The notes beneath the pieces were generated by a model. It searched no databases. It was not told the DNA's origin and saw nothing but the letters and a program-made list of their open reading frames with translations. Made by a program: the position numbers and the translations under genes. Source: Thamnidium elegans (lineage: Eukaryota; Mucoromycota; Mucoromycetes; Mucorales; Mucoraceae). From it: 64,000 nucleotides of DNA. Position 1 is the stretch's first letter; each line of letters opens with the position of its first letter. Shown in pieces: positions 12,333 through 24,304 of the stretch. The stretch spans positions 248,001 through 312,000 of the forward strand of contig JAIXMG010000036.1 of assembly GCA_025201345.1 (NCBI GenBank). The letters are read 5' to 3'.

Positions 12333-13785
12333 TCATGTTGTACTTTCCGTCGATATATTACTGGTATTACCCACATCACTTTGTTGCTGCCGTCTACTAT
12401 TATTCTTGTCTTGCAACCTCTTTTTCTTTTCTTCTAATTTCGCAAGTTTCTCTAACTGCCGCCTTTTATTTACAACACCTTCTATTAGCGCTGTCATAAA
12501 CCTTTGTTCGTCAATTAATTTAATTGCCTGTCTCTTTTCTTTTTTGTTGATGGTTGCAACAAATAGATTTAAAGTAGATGCTGATACGATAAATAGCTTT
12601 CTTGTATTTAATTTGAATTTACGTAATTCGTTAAATACATCGTTTCTAACCTAAGTTGGAAAAAGTATTTGTTATGTAAACTTTTCTTTAAAAGAAAGAA
12701 AAAAAAACTTTACCTCGTCAACTAATTCACCTACTGCGTGATGTTCTGTGTAATTTTTATTACCTTCATTTCTCCTCATTTTACTTCGAATTGACTACTT
12801 GTTATCGTTAGTTCGTCATATGAGTAACAAAAAGGGGAAGTGTATATATTCACCTGATCAGATTTGCTTCGAACATACAATACTGGTATTTTGTGTTCTT
12901 TTGCTTTAGCAGAAATAATGGTATCTGATTCCAACACTCTATATTTTCTAATACAATTAGATCCATAATGATACACATATATATATATATATATAAAAGG
13001 GGGGGGGGGAAGGCTTGCCTGTTTCCTAATACAACGACTAATAGATCAAAAGCACACAAAAAATTTTTATCAAAATACGTATCAATTGGATGTTTTTGTG
13101 TACCCACACCAGGCATATCCCAAATTACCATATTTGCCAGGTCAGGATGTTGATAGGATGATGGTCTTGCGGTTGTTTCTACTTCACCTACTTTTGCCGC
13201 TCTTGATTCGGTATCTTTATAACCAAGTATAGCATTTACAATTGAGCTCTATTTTATTTTAAGTTTCCCAGTCTCATCTTTTTCTTTAAAATGTTTATTG
13301 TACCTTTCCACTTCCAGATACACCGCATACAGCTACATTATAAAACGACACTGTATTTAATTTAATATCTTGTTCGGCTTTTAATAATAGACTAGGAGAT
13401 ATAGGTAATGGTACAGGTGGTTTGTCTTTAAAGTTGATTTTAACTGCACCCCAAATAGCGAGAAATGGAGATAATGGCCCTAAATTAAAAGAAAAAAGGG
13501 GTCAGCGTATATAAAACGATATTGAGGTAAAAGCATCTTTTTACATGCAATGACGCCTAGTAAACCACCAATGGTACCGTCTACCATACGATTCCCGGTG
13601 ATATCCATATCTTGAAAGGCGTAGGCGTTTAAAGCAGGATAAGCAATAATGATTACAGGTACGGTTAAAGTCGAAAGAGTTGCTTTTGAAAATTTATGTG
13701 AAATATCTTCATATTCGCTTTTATCTGAATTTGTTACTTTTTGAAAAAAAGATAATGCATTTGGCGAAGAAGTAGCCTGACCCAT
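12333..13785 (-). CDS. IRG-like (interferon-inducible GTPase type) GTPase
   Basis: Six exons: 13785..13518, 13479..13304, 13248..13019, 12947..12854, 12794..12714 and 12650..12333; 388 residues, all phases consistent. The G domain shows the P-loop GVSGSGKSS (about residues 142-150, split by intron 2 after GSGK), G3 as WDMPGVGT (about 191-198) and G4 as VRSKSD (about 250-255), then a KMRRN helix region. The unusual DMPG G3 and YVRSKSD G4 are those of IRG GTPases rather than Ras or septin types. The N-terminus MGQATSSP fits N-myristoylation (Gly2, Ser6), and residues about 37-58 are hydrophobic. The C-terminus is a charged coiled-coil-like helix ending in Q/S-rich sequence. Intron 3 is GC-AG (13018..12948) and intron 1 is only 38 bp. 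Animal IRGs act on vacuole and organelle membranes; a membrane role here is inference. Confidence 0.85.
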
Positions 13786-13844
13786 TTTTTTTTTTAAGAA
13801 AAATAAAGAAAAAGAAAGAAAAAAAGGGAAAAAAGAGATTTATT

Positions 13845-14402
13845 TTATGATATATTACACATGGTAGATTTTCTTTCCAAAATAGGACTGTTGTTGTTAC
13901 TAGCTAAAAGACTATTTTTATATTCTTCAGCAGTTTGGTATCCTTTCAATTGAATTTTGGTTTCATCCGTCTTTGGTAAAATAATAGCAATAAATCCAGT
14001 ATCCATATGATGTCCATTAAACAATAATGATCTACCTTCTTTTTTAAAGCGATCGTTTAATTCTAATAATTTACCTTCCATCTCTGCCTTGACATGGCCA
14101 ATCACTTCACCTTGCTTGTTCTCAAACGTACAAAGAGTTGTGTTTCTCTTGACTTTCTCTCCGATTAAACTGGTATTCATCACTATATTTTCAATATCGG
14201 TGGAAGGGTTACTGATACCGAGAACACAGATTTTGTTGGGTGATTGACGTACATAGACATCGCTTGCTAAAGGATCGGATTCCTTGTTCACTGATTTGTA
14301 GTAAAGAGAGTAATATCGGTTCAAGTAGGCTGTAGGATCTCGGTTCCAGTCCTTTGTTAACTCACTGTAGTCTTTAATATCGTAATCGGCTGGTTCGTCC
14401 AT
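13845..14402 (-). CDS. Abitram (FAM206A/Simiate) homologue
   Basis: Single exon, 185 residues, about the length of animal Abitram. Features shared with that family are the N-terminal YLNRYYSLYYKS, the QSPNKICVLGIS strand, G-x-V-x-A-x-M-E-G-K-L-L-E-L-N (a lipoyl/biotinyl-like hammerhead segment) and the C-terminal TGFIAIILPKTDE. In animals the protein is reported as a nuclear, actin-binding modulator of transcription; its fungal role is not known to me. The ATG at 14402 is chosen because the family starts shortly before the YYS segment. It lies 60 bp downstream of the IRG-like gene start on the same strand, with a separate promoter likely in the (TG)n-containing region just upstream. Confidence 0.8.
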   Translation of the reverse strand: MDEPADYDIKDYSELTKDWNRDPTAYLNRYYSLYYKSVNKESDPLASDVYVRQSPNKICVLGISNPSTDIENIVMNTSLIGEKVKRNTTLCTFENKQGEVIGHVKAEMEGKLLELNDRFKKEGRSLLFNGHHMDTGFIAIILPKTDETKIQLKGYQTAEEYKNSLLASNNNSPILERKSTMCNIS

Positions 14403-14977
14403 ATGTGTGCTGTGTGTGTGTGTGTGTGTATGGTAAAAAAAAATACTAATGTAACAGAAAAAAAAAAAAGTTTAAAAAGTCGAAACAAACGGTCACGAAG
14501 TAAAAAAGGATGATCTTTGTAAAGCAATCTTTGAAATCTTGCTTCGAGTTTAATTAGTTTCATAGAAAATAATAAAGTGTAGCCCTAAGAGTATATACCA
14601 TTGTCATTGAGAAAATTATCCTGTGCTTCTTTTTAATAAAAGTGAACTGACCAAGTTCACTAGGTAAAGACATTTAATCTGTGCAAAGAAGTGGATTTCC
14701 CCTTTGCTGATGCCCTTTTGCCAAGTAACTTCAAGATCATATTACTGGGCTCAGACTACACTATCAGTCTACTCAAGGGCGTGAACGCAAGAAAAAGGGG
14801 AAAAAATACTGTTTATATAGCCTGCGAAATGGTAGAGAAATATAAATTTTGTTCAAGGTAGAGTTTGCAAAGTTCAGAGAGGAAGGTGTTGATGTCCGGT
14901 GTTTAAATAAAAGTGTTGCCCGCAATTTTTTTTTTTTTTTTTTTTTTGACAAGCTCTCTTTTTATACTTTAAGGGTC
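14403..14977. promoter_or_regulatory. Divergent promoter region
   Basis: 575 bp between two genes transcribed away from each other (Abitram homologue on -, pseudouridine synthase on +). It contains a TG/CA dinucleotide tract near 14405-14428 and a T run of about 19 near 14929-14947, just before the + strand ATG. No RNA gene seen. Open frames over it are not conserved. Confidence 0.45.
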
Positions 14978-16354
14978 ATGTTAAGATCGCTATTATTTCA
15001 AAAGAGCCATTCAATCTTTAAACCGGCACTTGTGTTCCAACGCTGGTTACAATTAGATTCTAAACCAAAAAAAGGGTATACCAATATTCGTAAAGGAAAT
15101 GACCTTACAACAGCAAATTACTATTTTGAGAATGGTAACTAAAAAAAAAACCTTCGTCATATAAACCTTCTTAAAAAAAAAGAACATAGGTTTAAGAAAA
15201 GTCGAGCCGTATTTCTTTAGCTTTGAATTTTATGCAAAAGTAAGAATGTACGGGTCGACAGTTCTCGATATATTTTTACGGGAATACCGAGGACGAACCG
15301 AAAGATACTACGTAAAAAGTTCAAAATTATAATTATAAAAAAAACCAGTAACTCAATACATATATTTAGCGCCATGCGATAGAAAAAGGGTTTATTACTG
15401 TCAATCAACAACCTACAACAGCAGATACGATTATTCAACACAACGATTTTATTTCGCATGCAGTACATCGACACGAACCACCTGTCACCGACACACCCAT
15501 CGAAATTATCCATGAAGACGATAAATTGTTTGTAATTAATAAACCTGCCAGTATACAAGTACATCCTAGCGGAAGATACCGACATAATACAGTCTTACAC
15601 ATTATGCGTACAGAATTAAATTACAATGTCTTATTTCGTAAGTTCCCTTACACTTTTTAAGAGTTAAGAGTTGACATATATTATTTTAGCTTCAAATAGA
15701 TTAGATCGAATTACATCAGGGCTCATGTTAATCTCAAAAGACGCAATTGAAGCCAACAGGATAGGAGCAGAAATGCGCAACGGAGAAATCCAAAAGGAAT
15801 ACATCTGTAGAGTCACTGGTGAATTCCCCACTGAACCAATTGTCTGCAGCGAACCGATTAAACAACTAGCCTACATTGTGAACTTAAACTATGTGGATGC
15901 AGCAGGTAAAAGCTGTACCACTCTATTTGAACGAATTGCATTTAATGGAAGGACAAGCCTTGTACGTTGTAAACCTTTAACTGGCCGCACACATCAGATT
16001 CGAGTACATTTGCGTTACCTTGGTTACCCAATTGCAAACGACCCTATTTATGGTTACTCAACAGCTTGGTCAGATCAACTTGGTGAACAGCACCAGCAAG
16101 TGGTTCAAAAGATGATTGATACTGCTCCGTATGATTATATGGACGATGACCCGCTGAATTACAATGGATTACCGAGGTGCCAAGTGTGCAATGTACCTGT
16201 ACCTCAATCTGACCCTATACCCGCTCAATTATCTTTATGGCTTCACGCATATAAATATTCTGGTAAAAATTGGTCCTTTCAAACGCCTACGTTACCATTA
16301 TGGGCAAACGATTCATTTAAACAAGATGATGTTATTATTCCTGCTTCATTTTAA
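14978..16354 (+). CDS. tRNA pseudouridine-32 synthase, RluA/RPUSD2-Pus9 type
   Basis: Four exons, 14978..15134, 15190..15311, 15370..15637 and 15690..16354; phases 1, 0 and 1; 403 residues. The enzyme isomerises uridine in RNA; the yeast relatives Pus9 and Rib2/Pus8 modify U32 of tRNAs. Visible family text includes GLRKVEPYFFSFEFYAKVR and AIEKGFITVN (N-terminal domain), HEDDKLFVINKPASIQVHP, and the catalytic loop NRLDRITSGL with Asp188. Also present are LTGRTHQIRVHLRYLGYPI and the C-terminal CxxC block LPRCQVCNVP ... LSLWLHAYKYS that marks the RPUSD2/Rib2/Pus9 branch. The ATG at 14978 is preferred over the in-frame ATG at 14849, because between them lies a poly-F stretch from a T run. No deaminase domain is attached, unlike yeast Rib2. 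Confidence 0.92.
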
Positions 16355-16465
16355 TATTATAAAGTGTGTGTTTTTGATGTTGTTTTTTTTATACATGTGT
16401 GTTTCTCTCTTTCTCTCTCTTTCTCTTCTCCCTCGCTTGTTTACTCTCTCTCTCCCTCTCTCTCT

Positions 16466-17934
16466 TTACTCTCTTAAAGTACATACTGGTTCGTTTAAAC
16501 TTAATTGAAGGTTGATAGTATCAGCAAGTACATCTACGTCGCAAGAATCAGCTGCGGCAGTAGTATGAGGGTATCTAATATACAAATTAATACACAAAAA
16601 AATATTTTGCATTACAAAAAAAAGTCCTTACCCATTGGTACTATTGAAAGAAGGAGCTATACCTAACATTGTTTCAGGCGTAACCGGCATAGAAGATCTG
16701 GTTGGAAATCCAGCAGGAAAGATATCTCTTATGTTCTTTGCGGGTACTTTTTTGCTTGATGTTTGGTTCTTGAGTCTCTTTTGAGCAGGAGAATCAGCAA
16801 AACGTACCTGCAAGGGAGCAGAAGATCCAGAGATGGAATGTCCGTTAAACTTTTCAATGACAGCACTTGCAGATGAACGATCCGCTAACCTATTTTTTTT
16901 TTTTAAGCGGTGAGATTTTTTTTTTTTTTTCGATTAAACACAAAAAAAAAAAAACTTGCCTAGCAAATCCAACGCCTCTACTTAAACCTGATCTCGGGTC
17001 ACGTAAAATACGATTTGATATAGTTTGAAAAGGCTTGAATAAATCTTGTAAACCCTAAAATTAAAAAAGTGAGTAATAAATCAAAAAGCAATAAAAAAAA
17101 CATTTACATCTTCATCCATATGAACAGGTAAATTAGATATATAAATATTAGTCGACGTTTCATCTTGTAGACTTCTTAAGCGTGAACTAAATGATTCCTT
17201 AAAATTATAAATAGGTATATAATCTCTTCAATTTTGAATTTCTTTTGACTTACTTGTCCAACACGAGCAAGTGAGGCTTGATATCCAGCCGCATTCAAAT
17301 GCGTAATAGCGACCTGACAATCCTCTTGATCCTGAAACATGGCGAATCCGTACCCTTTACACTCTCCCGTCTTTTGGTCCAAAATAGCTTTGGAAGACGC
17401 AATAGGACCGTACACCTGACACATTTCCAGAAACGATTCGTCTGTTTCCGAAGTAGCCAACCCGCGCACGTAAATATTTTGAGGGTGAAATTGAGATAAA
17501 TGAGCGTACTCTTGCTCCAGCAACTCTTGATGTTTTTTAAAATCAATAATCGGTTGGATATAAATCGGTTGTGTGTTGGATGCTGTCAACACAGGAGAAG
17601 AGATATGAAGTGGAGGAAAATGCTGTTGCTGAGAAGGAACAATAAACGCATGATGGTTGGGTGAAGTTTGGTATTGAACGTTAGGGCTGAAGGGAGGGCT
17701 GGAAGGATGAAGTTGAGGTGATAGTTGGTAGTGAAGCATAGGTGAACCAGGATAGCTGTTGGTCGGTTCAGCGTAGTATTGAACAGGGAAAGGTGGGCTT
17801 ACAGGATAGATATAGGCAAAAGTTGCCATACTGTTGGGATCACTGGCATCATACACCAGTTGAGCAGGTTGAAAAGGCGGATAGGGTGGAGAGGTAGGTG
17901 TCATAAAGTGCAGTACCTTTCTAGTATTCTCCAT
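16466..17934 (-). CDS. RNA-binding protein with two RRM domains (RBMS/MSSP-like)
   Basis: Five exons: 17934..17254, 17197..17108, 17054..16960, 16889..16632 and 16574..16466; 410 residues, all phases consistent. The N-terminal 150 residues are rich in P, S and Q (YPPFQPAQ, SPPFSPN). RRM1 has RNP2 NIYVRGL and RNP1 KGYGFAMF; RRM2 has RNP2 NIYISNL and RNP1 RGVGFARL. RRM2 runs over introns 2 and 3. The pair of closely spaced RRMs with a P/Q-rich leader resembles the RBMS/MSSP and fungal Scw1-like proteins that bind mRNA or single-stranded nucleic acid. Intron 3 (16959..16890) begins with GC inside an A/T-rich 70-bp intron. The stop faces the + strand pseudouridine synthase, 112 bp away. Confidence 0.9.
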
Positions 17935-18979
17935 CTTGCAAAAGAAAAAGAAAGAGAGAAAATAAAAAAGAAGGGGGAGGGGGAAAAGAAAAAAAAAGAA
18001 AAAGTTTGACCTCTGGACGTCATCAAATAAAAAGGTTGGTAACACAGCAAGTTAGACAAGTCCTTAATTAGTAGAGATGTATCACGGTTTTCCTTTATTA
18101 AAAAAAGCATAGCGACTAAATTAGTGACAGCGTGAAATGAGCATAAATTGGTTTTGTTGTCTTGGCAACCATAGCTTAAAATATATACATATGATTTAAT
18201 AAAGTCTCGGATAAATGCTTAAAGAGATTGCGGGAGAAAGATAAGCGAAAAAAGAAATGTTTGTTTTGACGAGTGTGGGTTATCTTACGTGTAGAAATCA
18301 AGTACTTTTTAAATGCACGAGGGAAAAAGTATTTAATTCTCAGTTCAATTGAAAAACGAAAAGAGTTTCTTGATTTCTGTCAAAATAAATAAAAAAAAAA
18401 AAGTGTATTTCTTGTGGTAGTGAATACAAGAATGTGATATCAATGCTATACGGTAAAAAAAGAGAAAATGATTATAAGCCAAGTATCTCTTACATATTAA
18501 AGTCGCATTTTTTTTACCCCATTAACCGGGGTAAATTTTTTTCTGCTCTCTCTCTCTCTCTCTCTTTAGTCGGTGTACTCACGTGGATAAATGTTGATCT
18601 TCGTACCTTGATTATTTTGTTCTTTTTTATACAAGTTTTTCTAAAAACAAAAAAGAGTCATACGTATTAGAAAACAATTATATACACATTATTGTACCAG
18701 TATAAAATAAATCACTTGATTGAAAAAAAAAATGAAGAAAAAGTAGGGCACACCAAAAAGAGAAAAAAAATGCCTTTTTATTATTTTAACCTGTTGAGCT
18801 TGTGATACCTTTTATTTCAATAGTGATTGGCTAATTATTTTTATTTTATTTTTTTTTTAAAAAAAAAAAATAATAAATAAAATCCCTTTTTTTTCTCCTT
18901 TTCTCTTTCCCCCCCTTTTTTTTCCTTTCTCTCTTCTCTTCGCTGCGTTATAACCTTTTTTTTTATATATATTTAAACA
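17935..18979. promoter_or_regulatory. Divergent promoter region of RRM and SPT23-like genes
   Basis: 1,045 bp between two divergently transcribed genes. It contains a (CT)n tract at 18546-18566, alternating A and T runs at 18850-18870, and a pyrimidine-rich leader with TATATATATTT directly before the + strand ATG. The pyrimidine-rich leader is typical of fungal 5'UTRs. No gene seen. Confidence 0.45.
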
Positions 18980-19218
18980 ATGTCAACTATGGACTTAGCA
19001 AGTTCGATTCCAGCAGTAGATGAAAACTTTCAAACATGCGATTCACCTTCTGGTTCTTCTACGTCTGAACCACATGACGAAGCCATGAACATGCAACAAC
19101 CTTCTTTTATTGATCAATCCTTCTTTTATAAACTAGACCAACTTTCACCAGATAATCCATTATTTTTTATGCAACAACAAAATATACAACAACAACAGCA
19201 ACAGCAACAACAACAACA

Positions 19219-19249
<31 letters not shown>

Positions 19250-22200
19250 AATATTCAACATAATATGTCACCTTCATTATCTCCACCACCTTCTTTACAT
19301 TCTCCTCCCATTCACAACATGAGTTTTGTTGATCCTCTTTTACCTAACCCACCAAACTCAACCGAACCAAATCCAACATTTTGGTCTGGTTTCAATAACG
19401 TGAGTTAATATTACACAAAATCTATAAAAAAAAACTAATCTTTTCCTATTAGGCTATTCCAACACTTGCTAAAAATTTCACTGAATATATTGCTGGATAC
19501 CCAATGCAACAACAATTCAATACATCACAAACGTAAATATAAACTTCCCCAACAAAAAAAAAAAAAATTAAAACTCATTTTTATTATCTCGTTCAGATCA
19601 AGTGTAGATGTAAAGACTACAATTCCTGGGTAACAAAAAAAAAAGCATATTTTTTTTTTACCAGTAAACAAAATGACTAATATATATTTATAGTATGCAA
19701 ATTAGAGTATTAGGTGTACCTCAAACCGGTGCAAAGTCTCGTGTTGAAACGCAAATAAAATTATGTATCCAACTCGTCACTGACGACGGTGACAAAGCAC
19801 AATGGTGGTCGCACCTCAAGCTACCTGAGCACATGGTTGCCAAAGACAAACTCAAGCGCCAAGTGCTTCTTTCCACTGCACCGAACGGCACCAAGATCGC
19901 CAACGTCGCCGGCCTAGACAACCCGACTATCAAGCCTGAAAAAATGTTATTCCTTACTGCGCGTGTTATCTGCGCCAGCGACCCGTCTCGCAAAGTTGTT
20001 ACCTGTCTCGGCTGCATCCAGCGAGAGCGTAAAAGATCACAGCGCCGAAAAGAAAACAAAGTCAAGAACGAAAACGACGATGTGTGTATGGACGACGACA
20101 AATCCTTAGCAAATGAAGAGCAAAAGGTATTACTGTTCAATTGTTCCGAGGTTGTTGATTTTAGTTCTGGAGATACCATCTTACCAACACGTATTACCTG
20201 CTACTGCAGACATCATAATGAAAGACTCGGCTTTTGTATTTATTTCGAGATGCATGATCATAATGGAAAGCAAGTTGCTACAGGTATGTCGCCTCCGATC
20301 ATGATCACCGATGATCACAAGTCCAATAAAATGAAGGCTGGTCGAAAGCGTCTTCGAACTGATATTGAAAAACCCATAACGAACACAAGTCCTTTTGATA
20401 CAAGACAACAACATCATTTGAGCTCGGCTGGTCCGCTTATTCCTCAACCACGTCCTCCACATCAATCACAAAACTTTCAAAACAAGTATCAAATTCAACC
20501 TCGACCTAGCATGATCGATTCACGCAGCAGTCCTATTACCCCACTGGATTCACCCATGACACATACTTCTCCTTTTATGACTGACCGAGCCATTTCACCT
20601 GCTCCCGTTTCAGTATCTTCCTCCACCACAACCACACACCTTGAACGACCTTTACTGCAGCGATTAATCCCGAATGAAGGTCCTACCTTTGGCGGTGTCG
20701 AAGTCACCATCTTGGGAAGCGGCTTTCGTGCTGGTTTGACATGTATGTTTGGCGATGTTGCCGCTTCTAGTACGCATTACTGGTCCCCCAACACACTTGT
20801 CTGTATCTTACCTCCTGCTGCTGAAGCTGGAACTGTTGTCGTTTCATTTAAAGAGCATCCGTTGGTCGTAGACAGCCAAGACGTCACCTTGTTTACATAT
20901 TATAACGAAAACGATCGTGCCTTAATGGAACTTGCGCTTCAAGTGGTTGGATTAAAGATGACTGGTAAAGTCGAAGATGCTCGTGATATTGCTATGCGTA
21001 TCGTACAAGGTGGCAGTGGTGCCGCAGATTTATCGTCCAAACAGCAGCAAGGCACACATGGTGGTGGTGGTAGCAACAATAACCAAATGTCGTTAGAGCG
21101 TCATATCATTCAAGTGCTCGAAGTCATGAGTACCTTCCGTGACGTTGAATCGTGTGATGTTTCTATTACCAGTGCGCAAGGCCACACCATGCTTCATTTA
21201 GCTGCAATGCTTGGCTTTGAAAGCTTGACACGCTCCTTGATCCAGCTCGGATGCGATGTCAACCTCACCGATAAAAACGGCTTTACCGCTTTGCACTACT
21301 GTTGCTGGTTCCATCATGAAAATGTCGTCAATGTGCTTTTGGACGAAGGTTTGGCAGATGCTGAGATCTCAAATATGTGGAATAAAAAACCAATGCATTT
21401 GACTGACAGCACAGCGATTCAAAATAAAATTTGGGACCATGTATCCAACATTGAATCGGAAAATGAATCGCACGGGTATAGCTCGTCGGATCGTATGAGT
21501 GCTGATATCGATACCTCGTATGCAGAAGACGATGACGATATGGATAGCGTTTGGTTAAGTGAAACTGAATCGGTAGATAACAATGCGACATCTTGGAGAC
21601 ACAGCTATCTCTCTGATTCCGAAGAATCCAGCTCTGCCGATGAAACACCGACGTATGAAGGTATGCGTCATCGACGACGCCAACAGTTAATCACCATGGT
21701 GCCTCACCAACCCAACCAAACCATCCCTATTCAATACCTGAACCAAGAAGAATCCACGTCGCACTCAGCAGATGAAATCATGGACGCCGAACCTTTATTC
21801 GAACCAGAGAAAGAAACAGACTATGAAGATAACGATCACGAACCCAAAGAAATGAACTGGATGCAACGTACCTTATCTCATTTCCAACAGCCCACAACAG
21901 ACTCGTTTCTTCAAAACATCAAGAATAATATCCCTGCTAAACCTGCAGATTTAAATTTAAAGAACATTGCTGACCATTTGTTACAGTTCCCTCGACCTGC
22001 TACCATGATTGCCAATATGTCTGTCTTGTTCTCGCAAGAAAATACCGATAAGAACCAAGAAGAGCCTGCGGAACAGACTTTGGCGTGGTATATGGCGTTA
22101 GCGTATGCGATGGGCGCTCGTAGTTTAAATGAAGAAGAAGAAAATGGGTCGGTAAAGGAAGAGTTCCATACACCTGTGTACAGTAATACATCAAGTGCGC

Positions 22201-22446
22201 CTGTTGGACAGGAAATAGAAGCAAAGAAACGTAGAGATAAGAGATTATTTTCATTCTGGGTTCCAATGTTATGCCGTAAGTTAATGCAAGGATTAATTTT
22301 TTCGCTGCTGTAAAAATAACATTTTTTTTTTTTTTATAGTGATGGTGATATGGCTTATATATCAATTCCTTTCTTCTCATCCCGGCGTAGTAGATACAGT
22401 CATTGGCATATCTGGTTTTAGAAGACAATACTTGACCATTCATTAA
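18980..22446 (+). CDS. SPT23: SPT23/MGA2-like membrane-anchored transcription factor
   Basis: Five exons: 18980..19399, 19453..19532, 19597..19629, 19694..22275 and 22340..22446; 1073 residues, all phases consistent. The short exons 2-4 rejoin as ...NTSQ-TSSVDVKTTIPG-MQIRVLGVPQ, the conserved N-terminal DNA-binding-like region. In order: Q-rich segment about 66-92, conserved domain about 170-330, IPT/TIG domain about 494-575 (LIPNEGPTFGGVEVTILG), two ankyrin repeats about 670-735 (GHTMLHLAAMLG, NGFTALHYC), acidic region, and a C-terminal hydrophobic segment (FWVPMLCLMVIWLIYQF) followed by a short tail. Yeast Spt23 and Mga2 are ER-anchored, released by ubiquitin/proteasome processing, and activate fatty-acid desaturase (OLE1). 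A similar lipid-sensing role is inferred. Confidence 0.93.
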
Positions 22447-22643
22447 TTTATATTTTTCATACCTTCTTTTTTTCATTTCATATCCCCCCCCCCCCTTATG
22501 TTGTACAATAAAATATACAAAAAAAAAGCAGTCGTTACGATAAGCCACATTACTCTTTTTTTTTTTTTTCTGTAGTTATACAAAAAAAAAGTTATTCTCT
22601 TTGACACGACCTTTTTTCTACGTACAAAACTTTTTTTAACGAA

Positions 22644-24263
22644 ATGTCAGCTCTTGATTCTCTCGTCTACAAGTACTTGTTAGCTAACGGTCAAACCGAA
22701 GCTGCTGAAGCCTTAAAGGCCAAGAACCCCAAGGTAAACAAAAGCGTCACATGTTAAAAAGTTTTTTTTTACTTGTACTAATCTATTTTTTTCAATAGGT
22801 TGCCAAGACAAAGACCAAGAAGGATTTAAAGGTTATCTTTAACGAATATCAATCAAAGTAAATATATATATACGAAAATAGCGAGAAGTTTTTATATAAA
22901 AAGTGTACTTACGTCCCGAAACTTATTTAGGAATGAAAGCTCTTCTTCCAGCTCTAGCTCTAGCTCTAGTTCCAGCTCTAGTTCTAGCTCTTCTGATAGT
23001 TCTTCCGATGAAGAGGAAGTCGTTGTCAAGGACGTTGAAATGAAGGAAGCTACCTCCAGTTCTTCCAGCTCTTCTTCAAGCTCTTCTGATAGCAGCGATA
23101 GCGAAGAGGAAGTTAAGGATGTTGAAATGAAGGAAGCATCCGATAGCAGCAGCAGCAGCAGCAGCGATTCCGATTCCTCTGATGAAGAGGAGGAAGTTAA
23201 GAAGGAAGAAGTTAAGAAGGTAGAATCCAGCTCATCTTCATCATCTTCTGACAGCTCATCATCTTCTGACAGTTCTTCTGACGAAGAAGAGGAAGTCAAG
23301 GAAGAAATCAAGAAGGTTGAATCCAGCTCATCTTCATCATCTTCTGATAGCTCATCATCTTCTGATAGTTCTTCTGACGAAGAAGAGGAAGTCAAGGAAG
23401 AAATCAAGAAGGTTGAATCCTCTAGCAGCAGCTCTTCTAGCAGCTCTTCTTCTGACAGCTCTTCTGATGAAGAGGAAGAAGTCAAGGAAGAAATCAAGAA
23501 GGAAGATTCATCGTCATCATCATCATCTAGCGATTCATCCTCTTCCGATAGCTCTTCTGATGAAGAGGAAGAAGTTAAGGTAGAAATCAAGGAAGAAGCC
23601 AAGAAGGAGGATTCATCTAGCGATTCATCATCATCATCATCATCATCATCTGATAGTTCTGATGAAGAAGAGGAGGAAGTCAAGAAGGTAGAGGAAGTCA
23701 AGAAGGAAGATTCATCCTCTTCATCATCTTCTGATAGCGATTCATCATCTGACGAAGAAGAGGAGGTTAAGGTCGAAGTTAAGGAAGTACCCAAGAAGGA
23801 AGAGTCTTCTTCTGATAGCAGCTCATCATCTTCATCTTCTGATAGCTCTTCTGACGAAGAAGAAGAGGAAAAGAAGCAAGTTGTTAAGAAGGAAGAGTCC
23901 TCTGCCTCTTCTTCTGACGACGAAACTATTGTTACCTCCGTTACTGAATCTACTACCGTTACCACTACTACTACTACTGCCGCTGCTGCTTCTGCCAGCT
24001 CCAGTTCTAGCTCTAGCGATTCTAGCTCCAGCGATTCCAGTGACTCTAGCGATTCCAGTGACTCTAGTGATTCCAGCGACTCTAGTGACTCTAGCGATTC
24101 TGACTCTAGCGACTCTAGCGACTCCAGTGATTCTGATAGCTCAGACTCTGAGGATGAAGATGCTACCATGGTCGAAGCTGACGAATCCAACAAGCGTAAG
24201 GCCGAGGAAACTATTGAAGCACCTGTTGCTAAGAAAGCCAATACTACCAGGTAAATATACACG

Positions 24264-24304
<41 letters not shown>

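Noticed and set aside
14849..14977. Upstream start of the pseudouridine synthase
   Set aside because: It would add a poly-F stretch coded by a T run; the ATG at 14978 gives a mitochondrial-type N-terminus and a usual length.
22892..24262. 456-codon open frame antisense to the SRP40-like gene (E/S/L repeats)
   Set aside because: It is the mirror of Ser/Asp/Glu codon repeats on the + strand; SRP40 domains and splice sites support the + strand gene only.
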